Positions 4,292 through 5,219 of a DNA stretch of 5,219 nt are shown piece by piece. The position numbers were made by a program, and so were the translations under genes. A model generated the notes under the pieces. It was not told the DNA's origin, made no database searches, and saw nothing but the letters and a program-made list of their open reading frames with translations. Numbering within the stretch: position 1 is the stretch's first letter; every line of letters starts with the position of its first letter. Source of the DNA: Pseudomonadota bacterium (GTDB lineage: Bacteria; Pseudomonadota; Alphaproteobacteria; Rhizobiales; Xanthobacteraceae); NCBI GenBank assembly GCA_023387555.1, contig JAEWHY010000229.1, forward strand, positions 1 to 5,219, given 5' to 3'.

Positions 4292-5219
4292 TCAATAGCC
4301 GGGAATTTTCATCGCCTTCATCGTGGCGCCGAGATTTGCGATCTCCTCGCACAGGATCGCGATGCCCTGCTCGATGTCGTCCTGCGTGTGCGTCTGGGTC
4401 AGGAAAAACCGCAGTCGCGACGCCTTTGCGGGGACCGACGGATACATCACCGGTTGAACGTTGACGCCGCGCTGCAGGAGGCGCTGCGACAGCACCACGA
4501 CCTTCATCGAATCGCCGATGATGATCGGACTGACCGCGGTGCCGGTCCCGTTTCCGGTGTTGAGACCGGCGGCGTGCGCGTGTTCCAGGAAGAAGCGTGC
4601 GTTCTGCTGCAACTGCGCGACGCGCTCCGGTTCGCGATGCATGATATCGAGCGCTTTATACGCTGCCGTCGCGATCACCGGTGGCATCCCGACACTGAAG
4701 ACGAAAACACCGGCCGTGTTCTTCAGGTACAGAATGAGTTCCTTCGAAGCGGCGATATAGCCGCCGCATGCCGCGAGCGTCTTCGACAGCGTCCCCATCC
4801 AGATGTCGACATCGGTTCCGGCGACTCCGAAATGCTCGGCAATGCCGTGACCGGTCTTGCCGAGAACGCCGAGCGCATGCGCCTCGTCGACCATCAGCCA
4901 GGTGTGATGGCGCTTCTTGATATCGACCAGACGCGTAAGGTCGGGAAAGTCCCCGTCCATGCCATAAAGCCCCTCGACCACGATCAGCACACGCTCGTAT
5001 TGCGAGCGGACCTTGGTCAGGAGATTGTCGAGATCATCGAGATCGTTGTGCTGGAAGCTCAGCCGCGCGCAGCCGGCAAGCTCCGCGCCCATGATCGCGC
5101 TGTTGTGCATCACCGCGTCGTGGACCATGAGGTCCTTCGGGCCCAGAATCTGACCGATCACGCCGAGATTGGTGGCGTATCCGCTGACAAAGACGCAGCA
5201 GTCCTCGACGCCGTAATGG
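4292..5219 (-). CDS. PLP-dependent alpha-oxoamine synthase (BioF/KBL/SPT/RkpG family), N-terminus cut
   Basis: 308 residues are visible and the frame stays open at the right edge. About 100 N-terminal residues are missing relative to the usual 385-430. A GTG at 5161 is internal, because the family motif SGYATN is encoded upstream of it. Family residues are present: the histidine of MHNS (stacks on PLP), the Asp and His of VDEAHALG (4888-4877), the Schiff-base lysine of GTLSK (codon 4783-4781), and YPSVP...RLR near the C-terminus. Such enzymes condense an amino acid with an acyl-CoA or acyl-ACP thioester, losing CO2 to give an amino-ketone. The Ser that binds PLP in E. coli BioF (Ser179, EGVFSMDGD) is Gly here (EGLYGMDGD, codon 4963-4961). 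The downstream dehydrogenase and neighbouring glycan genes favour an RkpG-like role in a capsule-associated lipid. A serine palmitoyltransferase-like role in sphingoid base synthesis is the main alternative. A biotin role is unlikely, as no bio gene is near. Confidence 0.88.
   Translation of the reverse strand, partial: HYGVEDCCVFVSGYATNLGVIGQILGPKDLMVHDAVMHNSAIMGAELAGCARLSFQHNDLDDLDNLLTKVRSQYERVLIVVEGLYGMDGDFPDLTRLVDIKKRHHTWLMVDEAHALGVLGKTGHGIAEHFGVAGTDVDIWMGTLSKTLAACGGYIAASKELILYLKNTAGVFVFSVGMPPVIATAAYKALDIMHREPERVAQLQQNARFFLEHAHAAGLNTGNGTGTAVSPIIIGDSMKVVVLSQRLLQRGVNVQPVMYPSVPAKASRLRFFLTQTHTQDDIEQGIAILCEEIANLGATMKAMKIPGY

Noticed and set aside
1..5219. CRISPR array, tRNA, rRNA, transposase or phage genes
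   Set aside because: No regularly spaced repeats, cloverleaf-like sequence, transposase motif or terminal inverted repeats with target duplication were seen on either strand.

Overview
The window looks like part of a surface-polysaccharide (capsule or exopolysaccharide) locus of a GC-rich alphaproteobacterium, possibly of the Rhizobiales. That placement is an inference. It rests on high GC, non-ATG starts, and an amino-acid/acyl-CoA condensing enzyme followed by a short-chain dehydrogenase, a pairing that resembles rhizobial rkpG-rkpH. No rRNA, tRNA or marker gene is present to confirm it.

Layout. (1) Bases 1-461, plus strand: the C-terminal end of a GT-B fold, family-4-type glycosyltransferase, cut by the left edge. 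(2) 462-611: a short convergent spacer with two perfect inverted repeats. (3) 612-2141, minus strand: a secreted parallel beta-helix protein with the catalytic Lys/Arg spacing of polysaccharide lyase family 6 (chondroitinase B/alginate lyase type). (4) 2142-2674: a divergent intergenic region of about 530 bases with a heptamer direct repeat, a very strong GC hairpin, a doubtful 91-codon minus-strand ORF and a candidate promoter for the next gene. (5) 2675-3361, plus strand: a SAM-dependent methyltransferase. (6) 3362-3459: a convergent spacer with overlapping small hairpins. (7) 3460-4233, minus: a short-chain dehydrogenase/reductase with a TTG start. (8) 4292 to the right edge, minus: a PLP-dependent alpha-oxoamine synthase lacking its N-terminus. 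It lies upstream of the dehydrogenase in a likely two-gene operon.

How they may work together (inference). The glycosyltransferase would add a sugar to the repeat unit, the methyltransferase would decorate a sugar or lipid, and the periplasmic lyase-like protein would trim or clear uronate-containing polymer. The oxoamine synthase/reductase pair would make an amino-ketone and reduce it to an amino-alcohol, either for the lipid part of the capsule export system or as a sphingoid-like base. Base composition changes sharply near 3.4 kb: sampled 60-base lines are 48-53% GC in the methyltransferase and 72-73% in the dehydrogenase. This suggests a variable, possibly acquired, left part joined to a more resident right part.
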